This document shows, piece by piece, positions 12,785 through 27,700 of a stretch of DNA of 64,000 nucleotides. Origin of the DNA: Sweltsa coloradensis (Eukaryota; Arthropoda; Insecta; Plecoptera; Chloroperlidae); NCBI GenBank assembly GCA_024449915.1, contig JAMZAV010001727.1:62001-126000 (forward strand), given 5' to 3'. The position numbers and the translations under genes were made by a program. Each line of letters starts with the position of its first letter. Within the stretch, counting starts at the first letter, position 1. Below the pieces are notes generated by a model. The model worked only from the letters and a program-made list of their open reading frames with translations, made no database searches and was not told where the DNA came from.

Positions 12785-15700
12785 CTGTAAAATAAATAGA
12801 ACACTATTTACTAATCAATCCTTAAATTAATATAAACAAAGAAAATCAGCTGAACTCTAGCATGACATAAAAATTAAAAAATTGTAAGGAAGACTGCTGT
12901 AGGGTACACACCAGTTTAACTTGCGAATAAACATAGTAGGCCTCGGGTATATTTAACAAAAGGGGGGTGCGGCCATTATGCGAAGCTATTTGTAAATTGT
13001 GGTTACTTATAAGTTAAAACATATTGTTTAAAACTATGTGATCAAAATAGGGGTGCGGCCATTACTCGGTGGTGGCGTATAATCGAGTAAATATTAAGGA
13101 CGGGCATCGACATCGATTAAACAATGTTTAATCGATGACAGTAGTTTATTTTGACATTGACTTTTTTGTGTGGAAATCGATGTTTTTCGTTAGGCCTAAT
13201 TAATTATGTATAAAAAAATATCGATTTGCAAATTTTTCAATTACCGCTTACAACGTTGAAAATTCATTTCAACGTTATAGTTATTTCAAATAATTACCAT
13301 TGTTGAGTCCCAATTTGAGGTAGGCCTACTCTTTAACTGTTGCATAAACACTTCGCTTGCGAAAGTTTGAATGGCCTGCCACCGAGCACTAGAGCGGCCT
13401 TGTATCTGTTGTCTAGCAACGGAGAACCACTCCTCCGCCCCAACCCGCTGCTCGATGCAAGACACTTGACTCTCGCGCTCCTCTCTCACTCGCTCATGGG
13501 AGGGGCATAGAGGTGCTCGTCGCAGGTGGCGGTCATTCAAATTGACGCAAATGCGAGAAAAGCGAGTTTTATGACGATTGTAATATGATTACAATTTGAC
13601 AGTATCGGAGCATATATTTTTTGACACGATATTATCGTGTTTAATCACAATTTATTTTCATTTCGGCACCGATATCGATATGAACTTTTGACATCCCTAC
13701 TTAATATTAGTAATTTTTTTGAGAAAAAAATTGATGATTTCAATTTTGACATCGCGATATCCGATATGACATCGATTATTTTATTTGACTTCGATGTTGA
13801 AGTTGCTATTTAACATCGATGCCCAGCCTTAGTAAATTTACGGTAACTCCAGGTTATTAGTGTGTTAGGATTGTGAGGGAAATGCCTCAATTCCTTGCAT
13901 CAGTCTGTCCGTCCGAACAGAACTGTGATCTGTAGAACCTGTCACGTGACAGATACTTAACAATAGTGATCCGGCTACCAATCTGGATGTACCACAAGAA
14001 ACAGTAGGTATTAGATGAGATAGGCCTAGGTAGGCTGTGGGCCTACGCCTAGCTTAACATTGATCTTAATAAAAGTTGTAAAGCAAGTAATGATATTTTG
14101 TAGTCTACTAGTCTTCAATTAGGCTTTACACTGCCACTTTTTCACAGTCGTAGTGCCACCTTAGTACAAGCCCAGTCTAGATGATCCACACTGCCGTTTC
14201 TTAAGTTCACTAGGACCGATATGGAAAGTAGCCTACTCTGTTTCAATACATACATTAAATTTTTATGTGGGTACTACTTATTTAGGGTGTCCAGATTTTC
14301 AAACCAAAAAAGCGGGACAAACTTCTGGCGGCTGTAGCTGGGGTCTGGGGCAAAGCCCCAGCCGCCGGAGGCCTTTTCGCCGAAGGCGAATAAAAATTTC
14401 ACCATACTACAATTATTTTGTCATGTTTTAACTGAAAAATGGCAACTCGGGGGATTACCCAAATGGATAATTACTACAGAAAATGTTGCTTTGCAGATCG
14501 TACAAAACACTTTGTCACTATCAGTCTCGTGTCTAACAAGATAAGGAAAGTCCTTCTTAACATCGTCATTGAAAACACACGTTTAGGCGGCGGCATTTTA
14601 CACACTCACGCGTAAGAGACGAAAAAACTATCTCGTAAAAGTGAGGTTATGAAGTAAAAATATGTAGGGGTGTGCGAACCTTGAATTTTTTTTCGAACCG
14701 AACCTCGAACCGAACCTTGAGAAAAATTTCGAACCTCGAACCGAACCTCTAGGAATATTTTTAAATTAAAACTAAATAAAAATAAAACCTAATCAACAAT
14801 TAGGCCTAGTTAATTACTAGGCTTGGCCTAGGGGCCTAGCCTAGCGTACTCTTAATTTTTACACAAGTCCTAGGCCTGGGCCCTTCAAGTACAATCTAGG
14901 CCTAGCTAGGCCTAGGCCTTTGTGTAGGTCTAGGGCCTATTCATGCCTGGGCCTAGTCCCTACGCGTGTAAAATTAGGCCTAGGCCTAGGCTGCGTGCTA
15001 ACGGCAAATTTTATTATCCAATTGACCAAAACTTCATAGCTTTTTAACTGATTCTTCTTTTGTGTTGATAAAGCTTTCTACATCATTTATTACGATAAAC
15101 AATTAGGAAGCCTAGGCCTGGACACGGCGTCGAAAATAAACATCCTTTATTGGTTTGCTTGCGTCTATATCACTAATATTTCCGATCAACTATCCTGAAG
15201 AAAGAATGTGGAGAATATTCCATTTGATTACTTTTTTACGTCTTTTAAACTCGTAGTTTGCGTGGTTTGACATTTTTTATGTTCCTTCCATCTTTACTTG
15301 CATTTCACTGACTTTGAAGGTCAAATTCACCATCGCCGAGCGTCGCAATTGGAGGAAACTAGTTTGCCATAGAGAGCGCTGGAGAGCATACGCGTGGTGC
15401 GCTCTATCGGCCATCGCTGGAACTTGTACTATAGGGCGCGGGATATTCAAACGTGCTGAAATAGCATTTTCACTACTTTCACGGAGAGGTTCGAGTTCGG
15501 TTCGAAATTCGAACCGGTTCACACACCCCTAAAAATATGTTTTCAAATCAAAATTAGCTTCCCCACCATTTAATTGCTGCTAATAATAATTAAATATCGA
15601 TTGCGAACTATATATTCTATCTGTTTGAATACAATCAGTTCTACAAATAAGCAGGCAAAGTAGGCTTGCAAGCACTCTAAATTTTTTTGATATTTTTTCC

Positions 15701-18700
15701 TCATGACAGCATTTACAACGATCTGAGCAAGCAAGGACCCAAGGAAGGTTTGTTTTGGGTGAATTATCAAATTAAATATTTATTGTGATACTCACAGTTA
15801 TGTTTTATCATGTTGCTCGGCTGCAAAACGACAAAAACTTCGTTGGGGCTCGGGACAATTCGTGTAACTGATGCCGTCAACCAACCCCCCCCCCCCCCCC
15901 CTCTACACTCCGCCTGCTGATGACGCATTCATTCGTGCAAAGTCAAGGCCAGCAGAAAAGTGTATACAGAATACGCGTAGTCCGTAAATTTACAGCAGAC
16001 GAGCCACGAGCTACACGTGAAATCGGTATATTTACAAAAACGGGACAAAACAGCGTCCCGTGAACAGTTGTCGGGACACCCGGACAGGTCCCTAAAAAAC
16101 GGGACTGTCCCGTTTTTAACGGGACGAATGGACACCCTATACTTATTCAGTATTTGTAGTAGAATTTGGAAAAAACAACCTATACTATTTGCATACACCT
16201 AGTAAGTATTAGTGAATTTTATTACTTACTCTTGAACTGCAATTGTTCCCAATGTTTCGTACGCATGTAAACAGGTCGAGTCGAGTCTGATGGCTTTCTT
16301 AATCATATGTTTTGCTTTCACAAAGTCTCCAGTCCATTGTAACCGCAATGTTCCTATGAACAAATAACATGTTAACGTTAAATAATAATATTGGTTTATA
16401 CTCAACATGGCTAACCGCAAGTGCTCTTTAGAATTCCAACAAAAGCGGAAAACATGTAGGGCCTATCCTATCTTGTCAATTTACAAAAACTCAATATATT
16501 TTTGCAAATTTGGTTATCTTATTATTATGGGCTTATTATACATTTCATGATTGATACATTTTTTTTTTTTTTACATATTATTATTCCCAATCTCAAGTGA
16601 CAAAAAAGTAGGCCTAAGCCCAACCTTCTAAATTTTCTACTCAATAGCTCGCAGCTAGCGAGTGACTTTTGATAAGTTGCAAGTAAACTTTATAAGAAAA
16701 GACTCATTTTGCCCATTAATAATACTGTTAATAGCCTAATAAGGCTAATAAGCCATGAAACTACTTTTTATAGCCTCAAAACACGTTTTATGCCATCGAA
16801 CATAGTCGAGGGCAAAAAAATCCAACTTCGGCGTAATTGCCTCCGGCAGGCCCCCGGCTACACCAGGCACCCTCGTTGAGAGTACAAATTACATGATGTG
16901 AGTGGCCAATTAATGGATTTCTGGAGGGTTGCCTAAGCCTATCAAGGAATTAGACGTTTATTTAAATAATAGTCTAGGCCTATTTAAACAAAATTATGTG
17001 TTAAAAAATAGTTTTAGAAACATGATTCTATTTTTTTTCCTAGATTCTTGTTGCATTTCTGCCATTTAGCATTCAATTTCACGAAAATATCTACACGCAT
17101 TATGCCAATGTTTGGTTAATCTTTGTAGTTTGTATGTATGTAGCAAGTCACACACCTCTTAAAATGCCATTAATAAATCTTGACTAGCGAGTAGCGACAC
17201 ACGGAATTCATTTTTGTATTAAGTTTAAGATAGAAATCAGTGGTCGTACTGTATTGAAGACAGTGCTACCACTATTCTTAACTGAGGCAGCCTTTAGTGG
17301 AAATAGTTAAAATATGGCTCTATTTTGGGAATAAATGTTTGGGTCTACTGTTTGGTGTTTCCCCTTCCACTGGTAGAATTTTGATTTTATAGCACACTGC
17401 ACAGCTAAAAAATGTGAATCTCTAAATCATTCTTCAGTGTGTATGGTATGGTAAATCCCAAGTTTGGGTCTCCCAAATATAGGGCTGTGTGTTCTAAAGG
17501 TTTTTATAAGGAATGACAGCTGAGTTCCAGTGGCACCTCAAGGCAATCATTGGGAAAGGAGAGTGAAAACATGACCCACACACACCTCTATATACATGGA
17601 GTGAAGCATTTCCTGGGTCCAGTTCAAGTGCTCTTATGAAGTATGCATCTGCTTCCTCAAAGCGCTGCTGGTCAATTAGCACCTAGAAAAAGAAGTATGC
17701 AAATGATAATCAGACATTTTAAAAGCAGTGAAATTACATTAGTCCCCTTAGGCAAAAATTTAATAAATTACTGTATTTCGTAACTCTTCTAAAACTTTAT
17801 AAAACAAAATTATGTTCATTGTGAAAAAAGTAGGCCTAGTAAAATTATTTGTAAAAATTTATTTTAAAATGTAAATTAAAATTGTTAAATACCTACGTAG
17901 ATAGTCTATTCTAATATTGTGGGTCATTGGTAATTAGTAGTATATGCGACATCAAAAGTAAATTAGTAAAAAAGAAAAACATTTTGTCACAGGTCAGTGC
18001 TAAATTTTGTCCCATGCCCCTGCAAGCACGTTGACAGTTCTTACCTCAGCATACACAGTGTAGCATTTCGAGTAGTCGGGGAATTTATTCATAACATCCT
18101 TTAATGCATTCATAGCTTCAGTTACTTTATCAGAATTTTGCGTAATAACACCATATCGATAATCGGCATAACCCTTTTGGACGCAAGCAAGAGGCAGGTC
18201 GGGTCTTAGGGCAACACCTTGATTAAAGTTTTCCAAGGCTTGTGTCATATTGTCCATCAACAAGTAAACCTAGAAAGACAGAAATCAAATGTGTACCTAC
18301 TTATTTTTAAGTACCTACCTAGGCTAGGCCTACTAGCAATTTTTAGTAAGTTTTTCCCCTAGTTAGTTAGGCTTATTATGTTAAATGCCCAATGCAAATG
18401 GCAGAGCTGCAGCCATACAATTGATAGCTTTTGTAAGTTTGTAGGACAGGACGTCCCCTCAAAATGCTGATCAATAGAAGCAGCCTAGCCTTTCTACTGA
18501 TCCCCTATAAATTCTTTGCATGTAGGCCTACCCTTGGGCATTTAAACATTTCATAATTTGTGAATGCTTTGCCAAGACACTCCAAATTAACAAGTGATTT
18601 GACTACCTCTTTTATCTTATAGACCAAACTCGGAGAGCAAACTACCAATATCACGGTGTTGGACCTACTTCATTTGGTGGAGTGGGGATTACAACTCAAG

Positions 18701-21700
18701 TTCAACCACTTACACTTGCAGTAGGCATTATTTATGCTAAATGTATATATAAAATGTATCAAAACACACCTTAAAATATTTGAAGAGCCACAGGCGTCTG
18801 AACGCTTAATAATCCCTCGCCCCTCCCCTAACACACAATGAGTTGGTATTTGGGGAAGGGTTAAAGATTTAAAACATTTAATGAATTCATTAAAATGGCC
18901 CCCCTATAACAGTTAGGCAGACAATGTTTTCATGAGGCATAAAATACAGCAATAAACCAGGTATTTTGGGAAAATAATTGCAAAGGTTTACAAAAATGAA
19001 TGGTGAAACTTTGTTGCGTTACTCACCTGCCCCCTATGATAATAGATGTCAGGATTGTCCGGATCTATCTTAATAGCTAGATCGTAGTCTTGGAAACCCT
19101 TCTCTACTTGTTCAAGTTGTAGATTAAGAAAAGCTCTCTTGACCAGAGCATTCACCTGCACTTGTGGTGAGGCTGTATTATCTTCAATAACAATATTTAA
19201 GTCATAAAGGGCAGGAGTAAATGCTCCACTTAAAAAGTCAAAAGTAGCTTTGAGGACACGAGCCTCCATTTTATAGCTACCATTTGCAGCGTTTATCTCG
19301 TCATTACAAGCACCAATGACATCTTTGAAGTTCTGAGAAAGAAAAGCTGCTTTTGCCCGTGAAAAGCCACCGTCTTTCTCCGCTTCTGCTATCTCAGTTT
19401 TAAAGACGGGATCTTCGCTGAATGCGGAAAAGTATGACAAAATAAAATCGTCGTTAGGCAGCGCGGGGAAACGGTTTGAAATAAATTCCCTGGCCTGTTT
19501 TCTTCCAAGTTCCTTAAGGACGCGGTCGGTAGAGAGGATAGTTGTTTGGTTTTGGTAACCTTCCAGAATACAAGCCGCTGTGAGATCCTCAAGACTCTCC
19601 TCAAGATTGAGTTTTCTCTCAGAAACTTTTGCCCTTCGCTGCAAAGCTTTCACGTACTTCGGGTTCAGTTCGATGGCATGTGAGCAGTCTGACCAGGCCT
19701 CATCATACAACTCCTGGAAATGAAAAAAAAAGTAGTAGGTACAAACAAAAGCTTAGGATAGTGCTACACCTATACTTCAACTTTTTATTTCAAGTTCAGT
19801 AGGCCTACACACTATTATTATTACCGTACTATGTAGACCTACAGCTATATTCATGACCTGTCTTCAAAACATAAAAAACTAACCAAATGTTCTTTGGCAG
19901 CAGCTCGATTTTGATAAAACTTTGACAAATCCATACGGTTCTCTTTTGGGCAGGTGTTAATTGCCAACGTGTAGCATTGACTGGCTTCCTCGTACTGTTG
20001 TTTCTTAAACAGCTCATTTCCCGTGTCTTTGTGTGCCTGCGCTATCTCGAAAGGAGTCAGGTTCTGAAATTAGAAAAAAAACACTAATCTTTAAACAGTA
20101 GGTTCTACCTAATATTATTTTATTCAATACCTAGGACTATGTGTAGAGCCAAATGTAAAATTCTTATGTCACAATAAAACGAAATTGCCCTTATACAAGT
20201 TTTAGCTCAAAATCTCAATGTTTTAGGGGTTGGGAATACATTTTGTGGTAGATTTTGATTTTGATCACTGCTTTTTTTTTATATGGGGCCTATATTAATG
20301 CTTTGGACTCGAGTCGAAATCCTTAATATTTGCACCTAATACAGTAAGAACTCTCTTATCCGAGTTGGATGAGACCGGGGGCACCTCGGATTTACAAAAA
20401 CTCGGATGGCGCGGTTCATTTGTTTATTTGCTCTCGTAGCATAGCCTGATGTGGTAAAATGATATATGACACATGTAATGGATAAAGGAACATAAAATAC
20501 ACACGATACACTTCATACAGGGTATACTAAATGATTTAATAGCTTGTAAATCAAGCTCACAAACACACGTACACAATTAGGCCTACATGTCGTAATAAAA
20601 ACGTATGTCTACGCCTAAACTCGACGCAGTAGGCCTAGGCCCAGGCCTACAATGCAAACATAGGCCTAGGCCTAGGCCTAGCTCTCTTTCTCATGTGGGA
20701 AAACCTCTCACTACTATGCCTGCGCTGAAGCTCTCGACGCAAGATAAGTCTGGGAAAGAAATAAGATAAGCCCAGAAATAACAATTCAATGCGTCGTGAT
20801 TACGAATTTCGTGAATCGGTTGAAACATGATTGCATCTAGTTCCACAACGACCATCTTTGAACAGCTGTGTGTGAGATGGACCATGGTTGGATCGCAGGC
20901 GCGCGACGCACACTGATCTTTATATGCTCAGTAACACTGACGCTTACCGGCGATGCGCCCGACGCACACTGACCACTGAACTCTATATGCTCAGTGAACT
21001 GATGCAGACTGCTCGAAAGTCGAGATATATCGCCGATCTATCTTCTTTGCACTCACTCGTAAGGCATGCCTACAAATGTATGCGAGTACATTTAAAAAAG
21101 TGCGGCGCGGCGTCTGTAATTATTTTTATGTTTTATTTACGTACCGTAGGCCTATTTAAAACTTTTTTTTTTTTTTTTTTTTTTTTTGCAGCTTGGTTAA
21201 CACGGTACATCGGATAAGCGGAGATCGGATAAGAGAGTTCTTACTGTACCACAAAAAAAGACGGACAGAATTTTTCCCAACAACATATCCAGGCCATGAT
21301 CAAAAAATTATAGGCTACTAAAACAAAACTGTATACCCTCTGCACTGCATGCAGACCAAGTGTAAATATTACAAGTTATGCATGTCCAAGTCAGTAGCCT
21401 TTGTTATATTTGCCATTTGCACCAAGATTCAAATACATGGCTGACAGAAAGCTAATATGGATTAACGAAGGAATTGCGAGACTCAGCTTCTAGGACTGAA
21501 AAATGAGCCGGGGATTACCTGGATAATGGGGGGGGGAGCTTAGCTTTTGACAGTCACTCACAACAAATTACTTGAGAAGGAAGGTAGAAGGACCAGACCT
21601 GGGTAGTAACGTAACGGAAGTAACGCGTTACTGTAACAAAATTACTTTTTGCAGTAACGTGTCAGTAATTTAATTACAATTTTCTCAATGAAAAGGAAGA

Positions 21701-24700
21701 GTAATTTCACTACTTTCATCATTGTAATTTGGCCTTAGTAACGCGTTACCTTTGCCGCGCGGCCCGCGCCTTTGTGTATCAAATATCAGTCACTGCGCCA
21801 GTGCGCCTGCCGCCTTTCTACGTATCGCCCGTAATGTACACAATTGTCACGCCGACTCTTTCTACATCAGATTCCGTAAGTTTCAAATAGAGTGACAGAT
21901 AGCAGCACTGTGCACTTTTCACAAGTGACTGGTGAGAAAACTTGGTAGGCCTACTATGCAGGTCAAAAACTGAAGTGATTGATGGTCGCAGATATCGAGT
22001 GAAATCAGACTAGTGATGACTTCGGGTCCAAAAAGTCCGAACCGGTTCCGGAGCGGAGGAACCGGTTCTAAAAAATACTAAAAAAAAGTTTTTTTTTAAA
22101 TATAATTTTTTCTTTTTGGTTACAATTAACAGTCATCAGGTCAAAAGTGCCCTTTAATATAATGTGAGGTTGATGACGTGGAACCACTTTGTTGTGTTGT
22201 TTGTTTATTGTGGAACCATCGAGCCTTAGGCCTAATGTATCCTCTTTCTCTATCGCTTGAACAATGTGCATGTGCATGCAGCATTTCCGACATTTCGTAG
22301 GTCTGATCGAAAGATTTCGAGTCTGAGGTTTTATTTCAGAACCTAGCCATGTTTACTTTTGGTACTTCCGCTTACCACTATGACGAGCGCCGTTGACAAC
22401 GTAATTATCTACTTGACATCAAACATTCAAGTCTGTGTCAAATAAATCGATAGTTGAATTGTTACACTTGTAGCTTGTAGTTAGGGCCTACAACATTTTG
22501 CCGATAGATGTCATCCGCGTAATCAATAATTTACTACACATCTATATCTACAATATATCGACTCTTTTAATTATGACAGCCAGAAAAGTGAAGCACGTAT
22601 ATAGGCCTCACTGATCTGATCTCTGTGATAGGCCTCCGCTGGTTTTACAGCGTAAACGTGGATAGCACCCTGTCCGAGACCCGCAATCGGCAGACAAAGC
22701 ACTTGCGTTATACTTGTCCGCCCGTCAGATACATTTTAAATTAAAAAGTAATTTCACTACTTTTTTTCATAAAAAGTAACGTAATTTCATTACTTTTTTT
22801 GAAAAGTTACTAAATAGTTGATTGGATATTGCTTAACGTCTCATATTAATGCACTTTGGCTATTTGAGACGATGAGTGGTGATAGATGAGGATGAAGTAT
22901 GAACAGAAGGGAGGATGAGAAACCAAGTACAGGCACATAGCCTACTCCATTCGAAAAGTACCAAGGGGACCAACGGCTTAACGTCCCATCCGAAAGGACG
23001 GTGTAACTTTGACAGTCATAAAGGTTCCTCCACTAACCCGGACTGCCGAGCAGACGTCGAGGAGAACGAAGCCGTTACACTAGCCCTCGAACTATCCATC
23101 TGCTCTAACCAGCGGTAGGCCTATACTTGAGTTTCGCGGCAGAGCGGTCACCCACTCTACCCCTTGACCACGCCCGAGGTTGCTTAACTAGTGTTTGAGT
23201 GGGAACCGGTAAAACGACCTCGGCTAAACCGCTGGCTGTAAAACTGATTAGTAATTTAGTTACATTTTGGCTGAAGTAGCCTAATGAGTAAGTAAGTATG
23301 TATGTATGATTTATTTGTTGGCTCATTTAGCCATTCATTACATTCCATTTACATTAGTATTGAGCATTTTCATAATTGTTCACATTAAGTTATAATTTCA
23401 CTAGGGAAGACGACGGGTACCCGGTACCGGGTACCCGCCCGACGAAGTCGGGTACGGGTACGTGTTTCCACTACTTGTTTACCTTTAAAACCCGGTTCCT
23501 GAATTGAGGTGTCACATTGTAGGCAGAAGGCTAATGTAAACATGTGCTTTCTCATACTATATCTTTTGTGCTTGGCGGCGTTTTTCTTTTGAATTATAAT
23601 GTCCTTTGTTCATGCCGCCGACTTGTGGCAGTGTGTTTAGTATGCGCCCCCCCCCCCCAAAATCCTCGTGCCTAACCACTTGTGCGATCTTCCAGAGATT
23701 ATACCGCGTAAATAATTACCACAACATCACTTATGTTTTCAATCTGCTAGAAGTCAAAACTTAAAAGCTATCACCCATGGTGATAAACCTTTCCTTATCT
23801 TGTTACTCTCATTCGGGTTCCAGTCTTCCACCCCCCCCCCCCTCCCACGCCCCGCGCCAACGCATCATGAGTCGTGACCTTGACTTGACTGTGACAAGAT
23901 ATAAAGCAGATGCAACGAAAAGTGAGTGTAATCTTAATGGCCCGCTGCTGTTTCCTCTTTCGTCATTATGAAATACTACTTCATCGGCATGTCATTGTTT
24001 ATAGAACAGCAAACTGTCCGAGATATTACGATAATTGACGAGCACATTTCTTCACAGTTCATCAAGACACCCCATACAATTTTTTTGTGTTCCTACCCGG
24101 GTAACCCGCGGGTAATGAGGACGGGTACCCGGGTCGTAAAAAAAGTCGGGTTTTGTCATCCCTAAATTTCACACATTATTTCTATTACAACTAAAAACTA
24201 TTAGGCCTATTACCTATGATTAAAGTATTTTATCTTATTCAAGTTCTCTGCTGTTTATCCAGTTTGTACATTTGGATTTGAACATACCCAGACTTTTTAT
24301 TTCCTTTATTACACGTGGCAACTTGTCAAATTCCTTGAGCCCAGATATAAATATTGAATTTTGCCATTGTTTACTACCTACTACATGTATTTCTGAAAGA
24401 GTTACCTTCCACCGCTCCTCTTGTATTAATATTATGCACTCCTCTTATGTCTGTAATCTTTTCAAACAAGATAATTAGGCCTAGGCATCATATTATTTCT
24501 AATCTTAAATATAAATACTAATACTAATAGTATAGCAAATTATTTTCAACACTTAACCATTTCAATGTACTCAGCATCTGTACTATTGGGGTTCTTTTCC
24601 GCACCTAATTATACACCTCATAGCTTTATTTTGCAGTATCTGTAATCTCTGTTTATCATTTTTCCCCAGCTGATACAAGATACAAGAAGTACAAGATACA

Positions 24701-27700
24701 AGAAGAACCATAATGTAATTTCATTACTTTTCAAAAGTAACTTACCCAGGTCTGAGAAGGACAAAATACAGTAATTAGAGGGGATGAGTAGGTAAGCTAG
24801 TAGGCCTATAGGCCTACTTTCCTAAGGACTCAAGAGTGAGAGTAGGAGGTGAATTATTGTATGAGGTAGTGGCAACTTCAGGGGTTCCGCAGGGAAGTAT
24901 ATTAGGGCTGCTACTTTTTACTATGATATATATCGGAGCCAGGGTAAGGTTCGTTGCTGATGAATGTCTGATATAGGCCTAAGGTTGAGAAGGGTGTAAG
25001 AAAACTAAGAGAACTCATCACCTGGGTAACGGAGAACTCAATAATAAAATAAGCCACAATGTTGATAAGTGTACATGGATGAGGTTCACTACAAAACATG
25101 TAGGCCCGGTAAGGGGGCAAAAGAAGGTGGAGGCAATCAAGATTGTGAGCCTGTGAGCTTTTGTATGAAGTGTAGTTTTCATCTTATTAAATAAATAGGC
25201 CTAGTTATTATAAGCATATTTATGTTTGTTAGGCCTATGTGTTACAAAGTAGGCTTCACTACCACATGTAACATTTAGGAACCTAGGACTTTGTTGATCA
25301 ACAATAGAGTATGCTGGGGCGGTGTGGGGCCCTTATACAAAGAGGTAGAGGCTGAGTGGCTTGGCTACAAAGAAGACCATAAAGGAAAATAATGCAAAAA
25401 TTTAGAAGCTGGAAGAGAGGGGTAGTATGCCTAAATGTAAGTGCACCGGCAGTCAAGACTTGCAAGAGTGTTGCCGGGATGGTCATGGATCTGGGGTGGG
25501 ATTAACTGGATAGGAGGTAGGAATAGGATAGGTTGGACAAAATGTACAAGGTCACTAGAGCACATGAAGGATGGATGGAATTGAATAATTAAGCAAGGTT
25601 AATTAACGTAGCTAGGGGAGACCATGCCTGGAAACTTGAGAGGGAAATCTGGAGGACGGTATTGTGGAGTGGAATGGAATGGGCTCTCTGACGAATTGGT
25701 GGGCAAGAAGAAACTCAAATACCGTAGTTAAAAGATTGACTGAAATCCATTCAAATGGGTGACCTTGACCTAAATGGAGATAATGCTATAAACCATGAGG
25801 GTGAGCTAGGACAAGGATAATGAGTGAGACATGAAAGAATAGTTGAACAAAAAGAAAGCCTAAGAATAGAGACTAGTATGCATAGAGATAATTTAAAATG
25901 AAGGATAGGGAACATTATGGAGTAAGGGTATCTAGGCCTATCGGAGAAGAAAGCAAAAGAAACGGAAGATAAATGAAGAAACGCTCACCACCGACCCAAC
26001 GTTAACTGCGGGAAGCCGAAATAACATCAACTCATGTAGGCCTACCGCCTAGGCCTAGGGATGTAGGCCTAGTAAATGTGGTGAAATTTAGGAATCACTG
26101 GGCCCTATCCTAGAATGTACATGGATAGACCAACATGACCAAAGGCTGCCTCAACACGTATTTACCCAACCTAGAAGACTGTTTGTCGCAATGTTACGAT
26201 TAACATTCATAACGCATTTCGGAACTCTACTAGTTTGACGAAATTGCCATTTTTTGCTTTTATACATTTTCTTTGCCAAATCACTGATATTTCAAAGTAG
26301 CCTAAATTAAAAATAAATGCGCGGAAACCAATAAAAAATAATTTTCCGCTTCTGTTTTATAAACAAAAGTAAGTTATAAGTAGCGAGGAGCGACACGGCC
26401 TAGGCCTACCATGCTGAGATGTTGTACTCTCTGCAAGTAACCTTACAAGAACATACATAATAAAAAAATCCAAAATAGAATCATCTCGTTTTTACTGTTA
26501 AAGTAATAAAAAAACTTCAAAACCTTTCCGTCGCTATTTTAAACGAAAATCCTATTGTGGTGAAAGTCCTTTAGGCCCTATATTTAAAATAACAACGTTA
26601 AAGGTTTCGTAGTGGAGTATTTTAGCGAAAAAGGTTGGTAGGCCTAGTAAGTAAAATCAAGACGTAAATGCCAAACTTGGTGAATCAATGACAGTGAAAT
26701 GAGCGAGTGTTTGTGTTCAATCTGTGTTATTCTATATAGGCCTAATTGGTATATTTTCAGTGATTAGTACCGTATAAATAAATCGTTAATAATGAGTTCT
26801 TCATTTGTTTCTAATTTGAAGTTGTTTTTTATTCTTTTCTTTGAAAAAAACTGTGTGGAAAAGTTGGACCGCACCAACTTAACTAGGCCTACCTAGTACC
26901 AAAACGACTGATTAAAGCAACTAAAAGTGATTAAATAAGTCCAGAAACTACTTTCCGCGGCCAAAAACCAAGTTAATACATAATAATATTGTTCAGTTAG
27001 AAAAAGGAAAATCATAAATTTAATGCAAAATAAGTAGGGCCTAATAACACTTCCGTCAAATTACGAGACCACGCATTTCATACACAAAGATAGATACCCG
27101 TAACGTAACGCTAGCCTATAACTCTTAGTATTTGCTACCAGGTTTTAGTCCTTCGAAATGCAGTTTTGAGTAGGCCTTAGGCTCCTAGGCCTATCCGGTT
27201 AGTTTGTGTCAGATATTATTGGGCAGTATTATTACGGGCCTAAGCCCTAGGCCTGGCCTTTTGACAGAGAGTTTAGAAATAAGGCCGAGGGCCTAAAATT
27301 CCTTTCAGTTCGGCTCGTCAGCGCCTAAGGCTACGTTAACCTAGAGAACCTCCCTTAGAAACTGGTTTGACCGCTGACAAGCCGAACTGAAAGCCACTGT
27401 AGGCCCCTACCATCTGTCTAGACCTAGGGCTAGGCCTAGGCAATCTCATCTACAGTGCTTGGCCTAGGCTAGGCCTAGGGCCTACCTGTACCATAGCATA
27501 GGCCCTAGCCTAGGCCTATGCACCACCCGCCCGAAAGTTAGAAAACCCGGCACTAACACCACCCATTACCGGTACTGAATGCTAAACTTAATTTGCTAAC
27601 CCATAGGCCATTCATAGGCCTACTCTTTACCTGTGTTGGTAAGAAAGACGAATCAGTAGAACCCTCAGATAACTTGTTGTTAGGTCTAGCCCCGGAGTTG

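Larger units (their letters stand above)
21594..24754. mobile_element. hAT element of 3.16 kb in TOMM70 intron 1
   Basis: Ends CAGACCTGGGTAGTAACG and (reverse complement) CAGACCTGGGTAAGTTAC with perfect duplication AGAAGGAC (21586-21593, 24755-24762). Sub-terminal GTAACG / TTACTTTT repeats. The middle holds a 5S-SINE, another hAT element and an end of a third; after removing these, no transposase frame is left that I can see. Confidence 0.93.
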
